Below, piece after piece: positions 12,064-21,230 of a DNA stretch of 64,000 bases. This stretch comes from Carettochelys insculpta (Eukaryota; Chordata; Testudines; Carettochelyidae), in assembly GCF_033958435.1 (NCBI RefSeq), contig NC_134152.1, forward strand, positions 13,192,001-13,256,000, in the 5' to 3' direction. The notes beneath the pieces are model-generated. The model made no database searches and had not been told where the DNA came from. It saw only the letters and a program-made list of their open reading frames with translations. Within the stretch, counting starts at the first letter, position 1; each line of letters starts with the position of its first letter. Made by a program: the position numbers and the translations under genes.

Positions 12064-13352
12064 TGTAAGAGTCCCGAGACGCCCAGCCCTTGGCCTAAGG
12101 CGGGCGGCACCCAAAAAGGGGTTAGAACACCCGCCCTGCACTCAGTTCGGGGCGGTCAGCAGTTCACCGTTACAATCCAATACAGGCCCCAGCCCTCAGT
12201 CTAGGGCGGGGCAGCAGTTCTCAATAGCAATACAGTACTGGCCCAGCCCTCGGTTCAGGGCGGGGCAGCAGTTCTCAATAGCAATACAGTACCGGCCCAG
12301 CCCTCAGTTCAGGGCGGGCAGCTGTTCACAATAGTAGTACAGTACAGGCCCAGCCCTCAGTTCAGGGAAGGCAGCAGTTCAAAGCCATAATCCAATTCCG
12401 GCCCAGCCCTCAGTCCAGGGCGGGGCAGCAACACAAGGGTTTGAGCACAGGCCCCAGCCCTCCTTTTGGGGCGGGGCAACAGCACAAGGGATTAGCACAG
12501 GCCCAGCCCTCAGTTTGGGGCGGGGCAACAACACAAGGGTTTAAGCACAGGCCCAGCCCTCTGTTTGGGGTGGGGCAACAGCTCAAGGGATTAGCACAGG
12601 CCCAGCGCAGGCTGGCCCTGTCAAGGAGGGGGTAGGGGGTCGCAGGCCCTCCCACTCCACTGCGACCCGGCCCGGGGCCCTGGGGGTCGCTCACACACAA
12701 CCCCGGCAGTGGGGACCCAGGCCGCAACACACTGCCATGGGTTTGGGAGCGTCGTTCCCCGGGCCACTTCCTACCTCTACCTCCACTGGCAGAAGGTCCC
12801 AGTCCATCTGGTCAGGGGGTCCCTCTGGGTCGGTCTCCTCCAGATCGTCCACCTTCGGGGGCTCTGGCCAGTCGCTCATATCAACGTCATTGGGATAGTC
12901 GGGCGGTGGTAGCACAGGGGACCCGAGGCGATCCTGGGCCTGAGGGCTGTAGGGATCTGCCGGGACTCTGGGGCAGGCCGCTCCTGGGGCTTCTTCCAAG
13001 GCGGGGGTCTCTGCCGGCGGGAGGGTCCTGGCAGGTCTGGGAAGTCCGGGTAGTCCCTCTGGGGCATCTGGATCCAGGGCTGTTCGGAGCCACTGGGGGC
13101 TTGCTCCTCCGGCAGGGCCGGGCGGCGACAGGCCCTCTGCCCTTGGCGCCGGGGAGCTCGTGCAGGCACTTCCTCCCTGCCCGGAGGCCCAGGCATTAAT
13201 GGGTCCCCATCCCTGCCCTTGGCTCTTCTAGCCCTGGGCCCCGCCCTCTGAGGGGCGGGCCTCTGGTGCTCTGGCTCCGGGCCCGCCCACCAGGGCCTCT
13301 GCACAGCCTCCTCTGCCTCTGAGTCCACAGGAGGCCATACTGACTCACTACA
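12064..13352 (-). mobile_element. GC-rich TG...CA insertion with minisatellite, possible solo LTR
   Basis: This 1289-bp block interrupts a CR1 copy and is bounded by exact GGGAA duplications (12059-12063 and 13353-13357). Removing it and one GGGAA restores the CR1 line TTGGATATTGGGAACAAACT. It begins TGTAAGAGTC and ends ACTCACTACA, so it has the TG...CA edges of LTRs. The left 500 bp is a tandem array with a unit of roughly 55-65 bp containing CAGCCCTCAGTTCAGGGCGG. The right half is GC-rich, and on the minus strand has a proline/glutamate-rich frame from 13328 to 12876 that continues in another frame to 12691 (DMSDWPEPPKVDDLEETDPE). I do not recognise the frame and do not claim it is a protein. 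The strand is given from that frame and is uncertain. Confidence 0.75.
12105..12605. repeat. Minisatellite array inside the TG...CA insertion
   Basis: About nine degenerate copies follow one another, each with GGCCCAGCCCT, C(A/T)GTT(C/T)(A/G)GGG and GGCAGCAGTTCA or GGCAACAACACAAGGG. The first four or five units carry AATAGCAATACAGTAC, and the later ones carry ACAAGGGTTTAAGCACAGG instead. The array therefore holds two unit types in sequence. Confidence 0.85.
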
Positions 13353-13549
13353 GGGAACAAACTACTTCACCAAAAGGGTTGGTGAAGCACTGGAATGTGT
13401 TGCTTAGAGAGGTGGTGAAATCTCCATCCTTGGAGGTTTTTAAGTCCTAGATTGACACAGTCCTGGCTGGGATCACTTAGATCCTGCTTGGAGCAGGGGG
13501 CTGGACTCGATGACCTCCTGAGGTCCCTTCCAGCCCTATGATTCTATGA

Positions 13550-14003
13550 AATCCTACTTTTTACCTACCAAATATTTTAGAAACTGTGTGTCTTTCCATC
13601 CGTCTGTGAGTGCATTTGTTCAAGAATTTCTCCTAAACAGTAAGAGCTAGGACCACCACATTTGGTATGCAGCTTTCTCTTATAACAACTTACAGCAAGG
13701 TCAGGGTTGTTGTTCCAGGACAGTGCAATATGTGTAGAATGTGATAGTTTCTCAACAAATGGAAAGGAATGGATATGATAGCAGGGGCAATGATACTCAT
13801 GAACGACTACCGGGGTGGGGCAGCTAGCATGGAGACAGCTACCTCATGTAGCCAAATGGTTGTGTAGACCATAAGTTAGCTAGCTATAATGAATGACTAG
13901 TCAAGTGCAAGATGTAGGTCTCAGAGAAATGACAGGAAGCTTAGTTAATTTAGCTCCAGGTCTGTTTTATAGTAGTACATTCTGATGTTAAATTGTAATA
14001 CAC
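13550..14003. other. Intron sequence, no recognised feature
   Basis: This is unique-looking sequence between a CR1 tail and a MITE. Confidence 0.45.
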
Positions 14004-14006
14004 AGT

Positions 14007-14442
14007 GGCCGTGTCTACACTAGCCCCAAACTTCGAAATGGCCATGCAAATGGCCATTTCGAAGTTTACTAATGAAGCATCGAAATGCATATTCAGCGCT
14101 TCATTAGCATGCGGGCGGCCACAGCACTTCGAAATTGATGCGGCTTGCCGCCGCGCGGCTCGTCCCTACGGGGCTCCTTTTCGAAAGGACCCCGCCTACT
14201 TCGAAGTCCCCTTATTCCCATCTGCTCATGGGAATAAGGGGACTTTAAAGTAGGTGGGGTCCTTTCAAAAAGGAGCCCCGTCGGGATGAGCCGCGCAGCG
14301 GTGAGCCGTGTCAATTTTGAAGCGCCGTGGCCTCCCGCATGCTAATGAAGCACTGAATATGCATTTCGGCGCTTCATTAGTAAACTTTGAAATGGCCATT
14401 TGCATGGCCATTTCGAAGTTTGGGGCTAGTGTAGACATAGCC
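14007..14442. mobile_element. Palindromic foldback MITE (CCCCAAACTTCGAAATGG family)
   Basis: This 436-bp element is a near-complete inverted repeat. The left arm starts GGCCGTGTCTACACTAGCCC and the right arm, on the other strand, starts GGCTATGTCTACACTAGCCC. The arms meet around 14225 at CATCTGCTCATGGG. Exact AGT duplications flank it (14004-14006, 14443-14445). Both strands contain similar frames, a by-product of the palindrome. Family members lie at 15121-15520, 32208-32568 and 51308-51573. Confidence 0.9.
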
Positions 14443-15120
14443 AGTGATATTAGTATTAGCAGGTTTTTTTTAATCTGTTTTTTGTTTTTTTTTTTTCTGG
14501 TGGAACGCATCGGAACAGAGTTCCGGCACATTTTTTCCATTAGAACACCAGAAAAATTTTCACCACCAGTTCTGCAGCACTGCAGGGACTGGGGCAGGAA
14601 CCCACACTGGACCCACAGCAGCATGGGGACTGTGACGTTAAAACTGGACACCCTAAACCCTATGAGGAATCATCAGACTGAGTTCTGGAACCTATTTTTC
14701 CTAGGGAAAAAAGCACTGAGTATTAGGAAGAAACTTTGTTCCATTATGTTAAAAGACTCTGTACTCTGACTCTGTACTCTTTGTCCCATGCTGCAATTAT
14801 GTAAATGCATTGTTTGTGTGAGTGAGAGACAGAATGTTTTTAGAAAGATAAGTGTAAAGGCCACTGCATATCCAGATGGACAGAGGAGGGGCCGGGGGCC
14901 CAGGGACACCAAATAATTATCAACCAAACTAAGCCCATTGAAAATGAAGGCTGGACTGGGTCAGATTGATGGACCATGAAGCCAGTGGTAAGCACCTCTT
15001 GATGTGGAATTGATAATGACCTTTCACCAGAGGACAACACCCAGGAGGGGTCATCAGCATCCTGCAAGAACAATGTTCAGATATAAATATATTATAGAAG
15101 GGCTAACTGTGATGCTCAAT

Positions 15121-15520
15121 GGCTACGTCTACACTAGCCCCAAACTTCGAAATGGCCACGCAAATGGCCATTTCAAAGTTTACTAACGAAGCGCTGAAAT
15201 GCATACTCAGCGCTCCATTAGCATGCGGGCGGCCGCGGCACTTCGAAATTGACACGCCTCGCCGCAGCACAGCTCGTCCCGACGGGGCTCCTTTTCAAAA
15301 GGACCCCACCTACTTCGAAGTCCCCTTATTCCCGGGGTCCTTTTGAAAAGGAGTCCCGTTGGGACGAGCTGCGCAGCGGCGAGGCGCGTCAATTTCAAAG
15401 TGCCGCGGCCGCCCGCATGTTAATGAAGTGCTGAATATGCATTTCAGCGCTTCATTAGTAAACTTCGAAATGGCCATTTGCGTGACCATTTCGAAGTTTG
15501 GGGCTAGTGTAGACACGGCC
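15121..15520. mobile_element. Palindromic foldback MITE, second copy
   Basis: The left end is GGCTACGTCTACACTAGCCC; the right end on the other strand is GGCCGTGTCTACACTAGCCC. The arms are nearly as well matched as in 14007-14442, but the centre is shorter (TTATTCCCGGGGTCC). The flanks are AAT and AGT, a 3-bp duplication with one mismatch. Confidence 0.88.
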
Positions 15521-15739
15521 AGTGACTGATTAAGGCCTGACAGGGCAAAATGCATAGGCTTGCATGGAGAAGAAACCCTTTGAAAAGGGGGTGTCATGTA
15601 TCATTCTTTAGGTTCCATCTTGCCATGACATGGAGCACCAGTCTGGACTGGCAGAACCCAGCTACCTCCTCATACCTGACTTATCTGATCAATAAGTTGG
15701 GGCAAGTAACAAACTGGTAATTATAAAACCTACTGGATA

Positions 15740-15775
15740 TGTGTGTGTGTGTGTGTGCGTGCGTGCGTGCGTGTA
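15740..15775 (+). repeat. (GT)n/(GCGT)n microsatellite
   Basis: A run of GT repeats passes into CGTG repeats. The frame reading CVCVRACVRV is an artefact. Confidence 0.95.
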
Positions 15776-15779
15776 AGCA

Positions 15780-16425
15780 CATGCTACTTTGCTATATTAT
15801 CGCTAAATGTGGCATATTTCCTTATCCCCCTGAAAAAGATCCCAGGTGCTTCTTTTAAACATAATACCCAGAATGATCCCCAGCTGTGGGGAGCAGCTGT
15901 TGGCCATAAGCATGGCCCCTCACCATCCTGGCCACTCCCCAGGAGCACCTGCTGTCTGGGACACGTGGCCCCTGCTGCCCCAGGCTGACTACAGGGAAAG
16001 GCTGGCAAATGGGCAGCATAGCTCCTGCCATCCTGGGAAGATTCCAGAAAGAAGCTGTGGCCATTACCCTGTGCCAGCTTCAGGAAGGAGCTGCTGGCTG
16101 CCCTGGGTCCCTCACCATCTGCCCTTAGACCCACACACCTTTTAACTCCCTGCCCTGACTCCTGACTGCTCCCAACCCCTGTGTAAGCCCTCCATCCCAT
16201 TCTCTGACTCCTGCACCCTCACTCCTGCCTTGCTCCCCTCTTTGCCCCCACCCCTGACTTCTGCATCTCTACACCCTGAGCCTCCTGTCCTGAGCCTCCT
16301 CTAATTCACCAAGCCCCTGCTCTGGCTTCTGCGCCCCCAAAACCCCTAGCCCTGAATGATCTGAGCAACACCTGGTAAGTGTTTTAAGACTTAATACAAA
16401 CACTTAATACGCTTAATACAAACAG
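15780..16425. other. Unassigned C-rich sequence
   Basis: This region contains C-rich stretches (for example 16140-16350, with many CCTGACTCC-type words). No family or gene is recognised. Confidence 0.35.
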
Positions 16426-16430
16426 ATTTA

Positions 16431-16690
16431 TGTGGTATTTCAGTCCCTTGAGGGCTGTGATCCTGGAGGTGGTCAAGGCCCTATAGCTGAGCCATCTCAC
16501 AGCTGACCCAGTTCAGTGTGTGCGCTGCTCTGTTGGGGGCTGTTACCCCAACTGTGCACTTTGGCCAGGGAGACCAGAGCTTCTGGCCCAGTAAGACAGA
16601 GTCATGGCATGCCCCAGTGGGCAGGTAGGTGGGCTCAGGGACTGATCAGCACACCAAGTGACAGCCCCAAGGGAACTTCTGTGATCAAAC
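16431..16690 (-). repeat. LTR-like repeat fragment, partner of 10029-10556
   Basis: It shares GTTCAGTGTGTG.GCTGCTCTG, AGAGCTTCTGGCCCAG, GATCAGCACA and CCCAAGGGAACTTCTGTGATC with 10060-10275 in the same orientation. It is shorter and lacks the TGTAGTGGGG edge. Confidence 0.45.
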
Positions 16691-16699
16691 CTTTCAGAG

Positions 16700-18070
16700 T
16701 CTTTCACCTGGCTCTTTAAAAAGGCATCCTTTGCTATAATAAGGAACAGCTGCTCTGAATGCCAACCTTTCTGCACTTACTTGTGTTTATATAAAAAGCA
16801 CACCAAAGCTTTTAAATATCCTTTTAAATAAAAAGGGATGTCACAACATAATTTTCTCGTTTCTTCTAACCTCCCGAAGTATTGTGAAGAAGTTTCTGAA
16901 CACCCACTTCGAGGACATGCTGTGCAGGTACTTCTGGTGTGACAAGAATCACATGGAATTCAGTGACTCACTTGCAAGATTATTGGAGAGAAGGTAGTCA
17001 CAAAGGTTTCATAGCCAAGGACAAGGGCTTTGTCACCATATACTTAGCCAAAGAAAAAGAAGGAGGGAAAAGCAACATACTCCTGGGGTGGGAAGGTACT
17101 GAATCTTGTGAGTCAGGAACAGCCACTCAAAAGAGGGATAGGTCTCTCCCAACTTCTGCTGTCCTTCATAAATATGTCAACAAGTGAATTGACAATTAAC
17201 AACACCTATGCCTGGCTGGGATTACTCCATTACCGTAACTACACTGACAACTGAGATTGACTTTTCAATTGTGACCAGAGAAAACAAGAAAAAATTGTAT
17301 CAATTCACAAGCCCAAAATTCAGACAGTAACAGGATATATGAGTTTCTTTATGACCAGTTACTTAAAAATACATAACCCTAGAGTGTCTCTTGAACAGAT
17401 CTTTAAAATTACTAGAGTTTTTCTCTATCTCTTCGGACATGTCTATTTGAATTGAGTTTCAGGATTGGTTGGTTTCTCCCCCACACAGAATCTAATCTTG
17501 CTGAGGGTCTGAATTTGCCAAAGAAAACCACTAATGATAAATTCCTGGGTGTTGTATGAAAATCATTAGGGAATCCTACTGATGAGTACCAAAGGGCTAA
17601 AGAGAAAAAACATGAGGTTATCCTCCTAACTCAAGCTCACTTTTAATTAACATTAAAAAAATGTTCTTTATTTTCAATCTTTGAAGGCTGAGAACAATGC
17701 CGTCCTTGGGTCCCTTTCAGCCCTAGGATGCTGTGAGTCTATGAACAATTCAGGGGACAGGTTGGGGAGAAATGTGTGTACCTAAAAGAACATCTTGAGA
17801 CAATTCTACCATCCACCCAGGATTTCCAGATACTTTAACAAAGTTACTGAAAATATTTAGCTCCTCTTTTACTTAATACCTGCTTGTTAGTTAGAAAGGA
17901 ATCTAAGGAATTGTAAATATCAAAATCATGTCCATAGATTGGGTAAATGTTTAATAGAAATGTGGAAAGGAATTACTGTCATTTTCTGGTTCAAGATTTA
18001 TCTTTGTCTGGGAGAAGGGTGGGCCAAAATCCATATGCTAGGTCTACACTACAGATATCCTTCAAAATAA
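16700..18070. other. Intron sequence with one CR1-like tail
   Basis: This is mostly AT-rich sequence. A short CR1-like tail lies at 17690-17745 (CTTTCAGCCCTAGGATGCTG, then TGAGTCTATGA), plus-oriented. Nothing else was recognised. Confidence 0.45.
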
Positions 18071-18074
18071 GACC

Positions 18075-19857
18075 TTTTCATAGAATCATAGACTTCTAAG
18101 CTGGGTCTACATGTGCCCCTTCCTTTCGAAAAGGGCATGTTAATGAGCAGGTTCGAAATATGCTAATGAGGCACTGCAATGAATATGTAGTGTTTCATTA
18201 GCATAATGGCACTGCGGCGATTCAAAAGTGCGGCTTTTCGAATGCACGCCGCCTGTGGAGACGGGACCTTCTGAAAGGACCCCCACTCAGTTTTCGAAAG
18301 CCCTTCTTCCTATCTGTGATTGGAAGAAGGGCTTTCGAAAAATGGGGGTGGTCCTTTCAGAAGGTCCCGTCTCCACAGGCAGCGCGCGATTTGAATAGCC
18401 ACACTTTTGAATCACCATGGCTGCCATTATGCTAAAGAGGCGTTGCATATTCATTACAGTTCCTCATTAGCATATTTCAAACCTGCTCATTAACATGCTC
18501 CTTTTGAAAGGAAGGGGCACATGTAGACCCAGCCCTAGGGGTGGAAGAGACCTCAGGAGGTCATATAGTCCAGCCCCCTGCCTAAAGCAGGATCAACCCT
18601 AACTAAATCATCCCACCCATGACTGTGTCAAGCTGGGATTTAAAAACCTGTAGGGATGGAAATTCCACCACCTCTCTTGGTAATGCATTCCATGTGTTTA
18701 ACCACCCTCCTGATGAAATTGTTTTTCCTAATATCCAATCTACTCCTGTCCTTCTGTAACTTCAGACCATTGCTCCTTGCTCTGTCACCACTGAGAACAG
18801 TCTCTCTCCATCCTCTTACAGCTCCCTTTCGGGAACTTAAAGGCTTCTATGAAATCGCCCATTGATCTTCTCTTCTGCAAACTAAATAAGCCCAAATCTC
18901 TGAGCCTCTCCTAATAGGTCATGTGCTCCATCCCCTTAATCATTTTTGTTGCCCTCGGCTGAACCCTCTCCAATGCACCCACATCCTTTCTATACTGTGG
19001 GGCCCAAAACTGAACACAATACTCCAGATGTAACCTCACCAGTTCCAAATAGTGGGGAATAATAACTTCTCTCGATCTTCTGGAAATGGTTCTCCTAATG
19101 CACCACAATACATCATTTGCCTTTTTGGCTACAAAGGCACACTATTGACTCTTATCCATACTCTCATTCACTGTAATCCTCAGGTTCTTTTCTGCTGCAC
19201 TGCTACTTAGCCAGCCGATCTCCAGACTATAACAGTACTTGAGATTCTTCGGTCCCAAGTGCAGGATTCTGCACTTCTTGTTGAACCTCATCACATTTCT
19301 TTTGGTCCAATCCTCCAATTTGTCTAGGCCACTCTGGACCCTATCCCTACCCTCCAATGTAACTAAATGACCTGCTAGCTTAGTGTCATCTGCAAATTTG
19401 CTCAGGGTGCAATACATCCCCTCATCCAGGTCATTAATAAAGATGTTGAACAATACTGGCCCTAGAACTGATCCTTGCAACACTCCACTAAAAAACGACC
19501 AGACACTGAGCCACTGAGCAGTACCCGTTGGGCCCATCCATCAAGCCAGTTTTCTATGCAGTCCATGTATCCAATCCATACTTTCTTAACTTATGGGCAA
19601 GAATGTTGTGGGAGGCTGTGTCAAAAACTTTGCTAAAATTAAGGTATACCACATCCATTAACTTCCCCATGTCTACGCAGCCAGTTACCTCATCATAAAA
19701 GCTAATTAGATTGGTCAGACAAGACCTGCCCTTGGTGAATCCATGTTGACTATTCTTGATCATTTTCTCCTCTTCCAAGTGCTCCAAAATGGATTCCTTG
19801 AGGGTCTCCTCCATGATTTTTACGGGGACTGAGGTAGGGCTGACCAGTCTATAGTGC
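18075..19857 (-). mobile_element. CR1 LINE, 3' part, with a nested MITE
   Basis: Minus-strand frames cover the RT and 3' end: RSCLTNLISFYDEVTG, VVYLNFSKVFDTASHNI (19946-19554), [16 protein letters not shown] and SKFADDTKLAG (19537-19142), and [16 protein letters not shown] (19108-18911). The catalytic FADD is kept but the copy is frameshifted. Its 3' end at about 18075 is split by MITE 18099-18534. It meets the plus-strand CR1 copy head to head at about 19857. Confidence 0.92.
18099..18534. mobile_element. Foldback MITE (CCCCTTCCTTTCGAAA family) inside a CR1 tail
   Basis: The left end is AGCTGGGTCTACATGTGCCC and the right end on the other strand is GGCTGGGTCTACATGTGCCC. CTA is duplicated at 18096-18098 and 18535-18537. 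The arms are inverted over their whole length and meet near 18317 (CCTATCTGTGATTGG). Without the element the CR1 3' end reads GACTTCTAGGGGTGGAAGAG, which shows that it inserted after the CR1 copy. Confidence 0.92.
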
Positions 19858-21230
19858 AAGTCATGTCTGACCAATCTGATTAGCTTCTCTGATGAAGTAA
19901 TTAGTTTTATGGACATGGGGATGTCAACGGATGTGATGCATTGCACCCTCAGGAAATTTGCAGATGACAGTAAGCTAGGGGGACAGGGTAGGGAGACATT
20001 GGAGTGTAAGGATGGGGCATATTGGGATGCATTAGGGGAAGCATTTCCAGCAGATCTAGAGAAGTTAATATTCCCCTCTATTCAGCACTGGTGAGGCCGC
20101 ATCTGGAGTATTGTGTCCAGTTCTGGGTCCCCAGTATAGAAAGGATGTGGATGCTTTGGAGAGGATTCAGCAGAGGGCAACTAAAATGATTAAGGGGCTG
20201 GAGTACATGACCTGTGAGGAGAGGTTGAGAGATTTGGGCTTATTTAATTCGCAGAACACAAGAGTGAGGGGCAATTTTAAAGAACCCTTCAAGTTTCTGA
20301 AAGGGGGCTCTAAAGAGGATGGAGAGAGACTGTTCTCAGTGGTGACAGATGGCAGAACAAGGAGCAATGGTCTGATGTTACAGAGGGAGAGGTGTAGGTT
20401 GGATATTAGAAAAAGCAATTTCACCAGGAGGGTGGTGAAGCACTGGAATGTGTTACTAAGAGAAGTGGTGGAATCTCCATTCCCTAGAGGTATTTAGTTC
20501 CCAGTTTGACATAGTCCTGGCTGGGATGATTTATTTGGGGTTGATCCTGCCTTAGGCAGGTGGCTGGACTAGATGACCTCCTGAGATCCCTTCTATGTGT
20601 AGTCCAAGGACCAGTGCATTTCAGCCGAAGCCCTGGGAGCTACAAGTTGTGGACTACAAACTGCAGCATGCTGGGAGGACTCTCTTGTTCCTGCCAGGAT
20701 GTGCACCCTGCCCCCAGCAGGGTCTCAGCAGAGACTGAGCTGAAGCAGCGTGCAGGCGGCAGGCAGAGGAGCGGGGCTGCTGAACTGTGATCCTGTTTGT
20801 GTTTTTCTACAGGTAGGGCCAAAAAGGGCTTTTTCGGCACCCAGGGAAGAGTTTAAGTGACACAGAGGGAGGACATGCACTTGGCTGTTGTGGGGCTTAG
20901 TTACTGTGGGAGTTAAAACATGTTTGCACGGGGAGTTATGCTGTAAAATGTGTACCCTGCCCCCAGCAGGGTCTCAGGAGAGACTGAGCTGAAGCAGCGT
21001 GCAGGCTGCAGGCAGAGGAGCGGGGCTGCTGAACTGTGATCCTGTTTTGTGTTTTTCTACAGAACAAAGCCTGTTCTTGGTGGTTTGCCTGGGTGGGTCT
21101 GGTCTGAGGTACACACACACATTAACACACGACGCAGAGCACACCAAGGAGCCTCCAGCCTAGTCTCCCAAGTTAACCTCACACTGGGCTATTGGAGAGG
21201 AGGGGTTACATATGATTCTATGATTCAGTC
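19858..21230 (+). mobile_element. CR1 LINE with internal deletions, interrupted by an LTR
   Basis: It starts with SCLTNLISFSDEV in the plus orientation and jumps from the VDVMH block to CTLRKFADDSKLGG, so about 130 codons of RT are missing. A second jump near 20010 removes the [13 protein letters not shown] region. From 20111 the 3' part is readable ([19 protein letters not shown], then LEYMTCEERLRDLGLFN). The tail is split at 20597 and resumes at 21211 with TATGATTCTATGATTC. Confidence 0.9.
20598..21210. repeat. Probable solo LTR with internal duplication, inside a CR1 tail
   Basis: This 613-bp block starts TGTAGTCCAAGG and ends GGGGTTACA, with TATG duplicated at 20594-20597 and 21211-21214. 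TG...CA edges plus a 4-bp duplication fit a solo LTR of a retrovirus-like element. A segment of about 115 bp (20698-20813) is repeated at 20948-21063; both copies hold CCCTGCCCCCAGCAGGGTCT and end CTGTTTGTGTTTTTCTACAG or close to it. Orientation is uncertain. No coding sequence is present. Confidence 0.7.

Larger units (their letters stand above)
10640..13547 (+). mobile_element. CR1 LINE, 5'-truncated, interrupted by a 1.29-kb insertion
   Basis: The plus strand encodes decayed RT from 10714: MGLDLMHPRVLREVADII, then [29 protein letters not shown] and SKFAEDTELGGEVD. The frame shifts near 11460 and stops multiply after 11728. The palm motif reads FAED rather than FADD, so a catalytic aspartate is lost. 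After 12063 the CR1 is broken by the element 12064-13352 and resumes at 13358 with CAAACTACTTCACC, continuing to a typical tail (CTTCCAGCCCTATGATTCTATG) at about 13547. A duplicated short segment near 11780 (CCTTCCATTCCAATAATTC) interrupts the coding order. Confidence 0.93.

Noticed and set aside
12876..13328. A 150-codon Pro/Glu-rich minus-strand frame as a host gene
   Set aside because: It lies wholly inside the TG...CA insertion, is compositionally biased and shifts frame. It is kept only as a note under the element.
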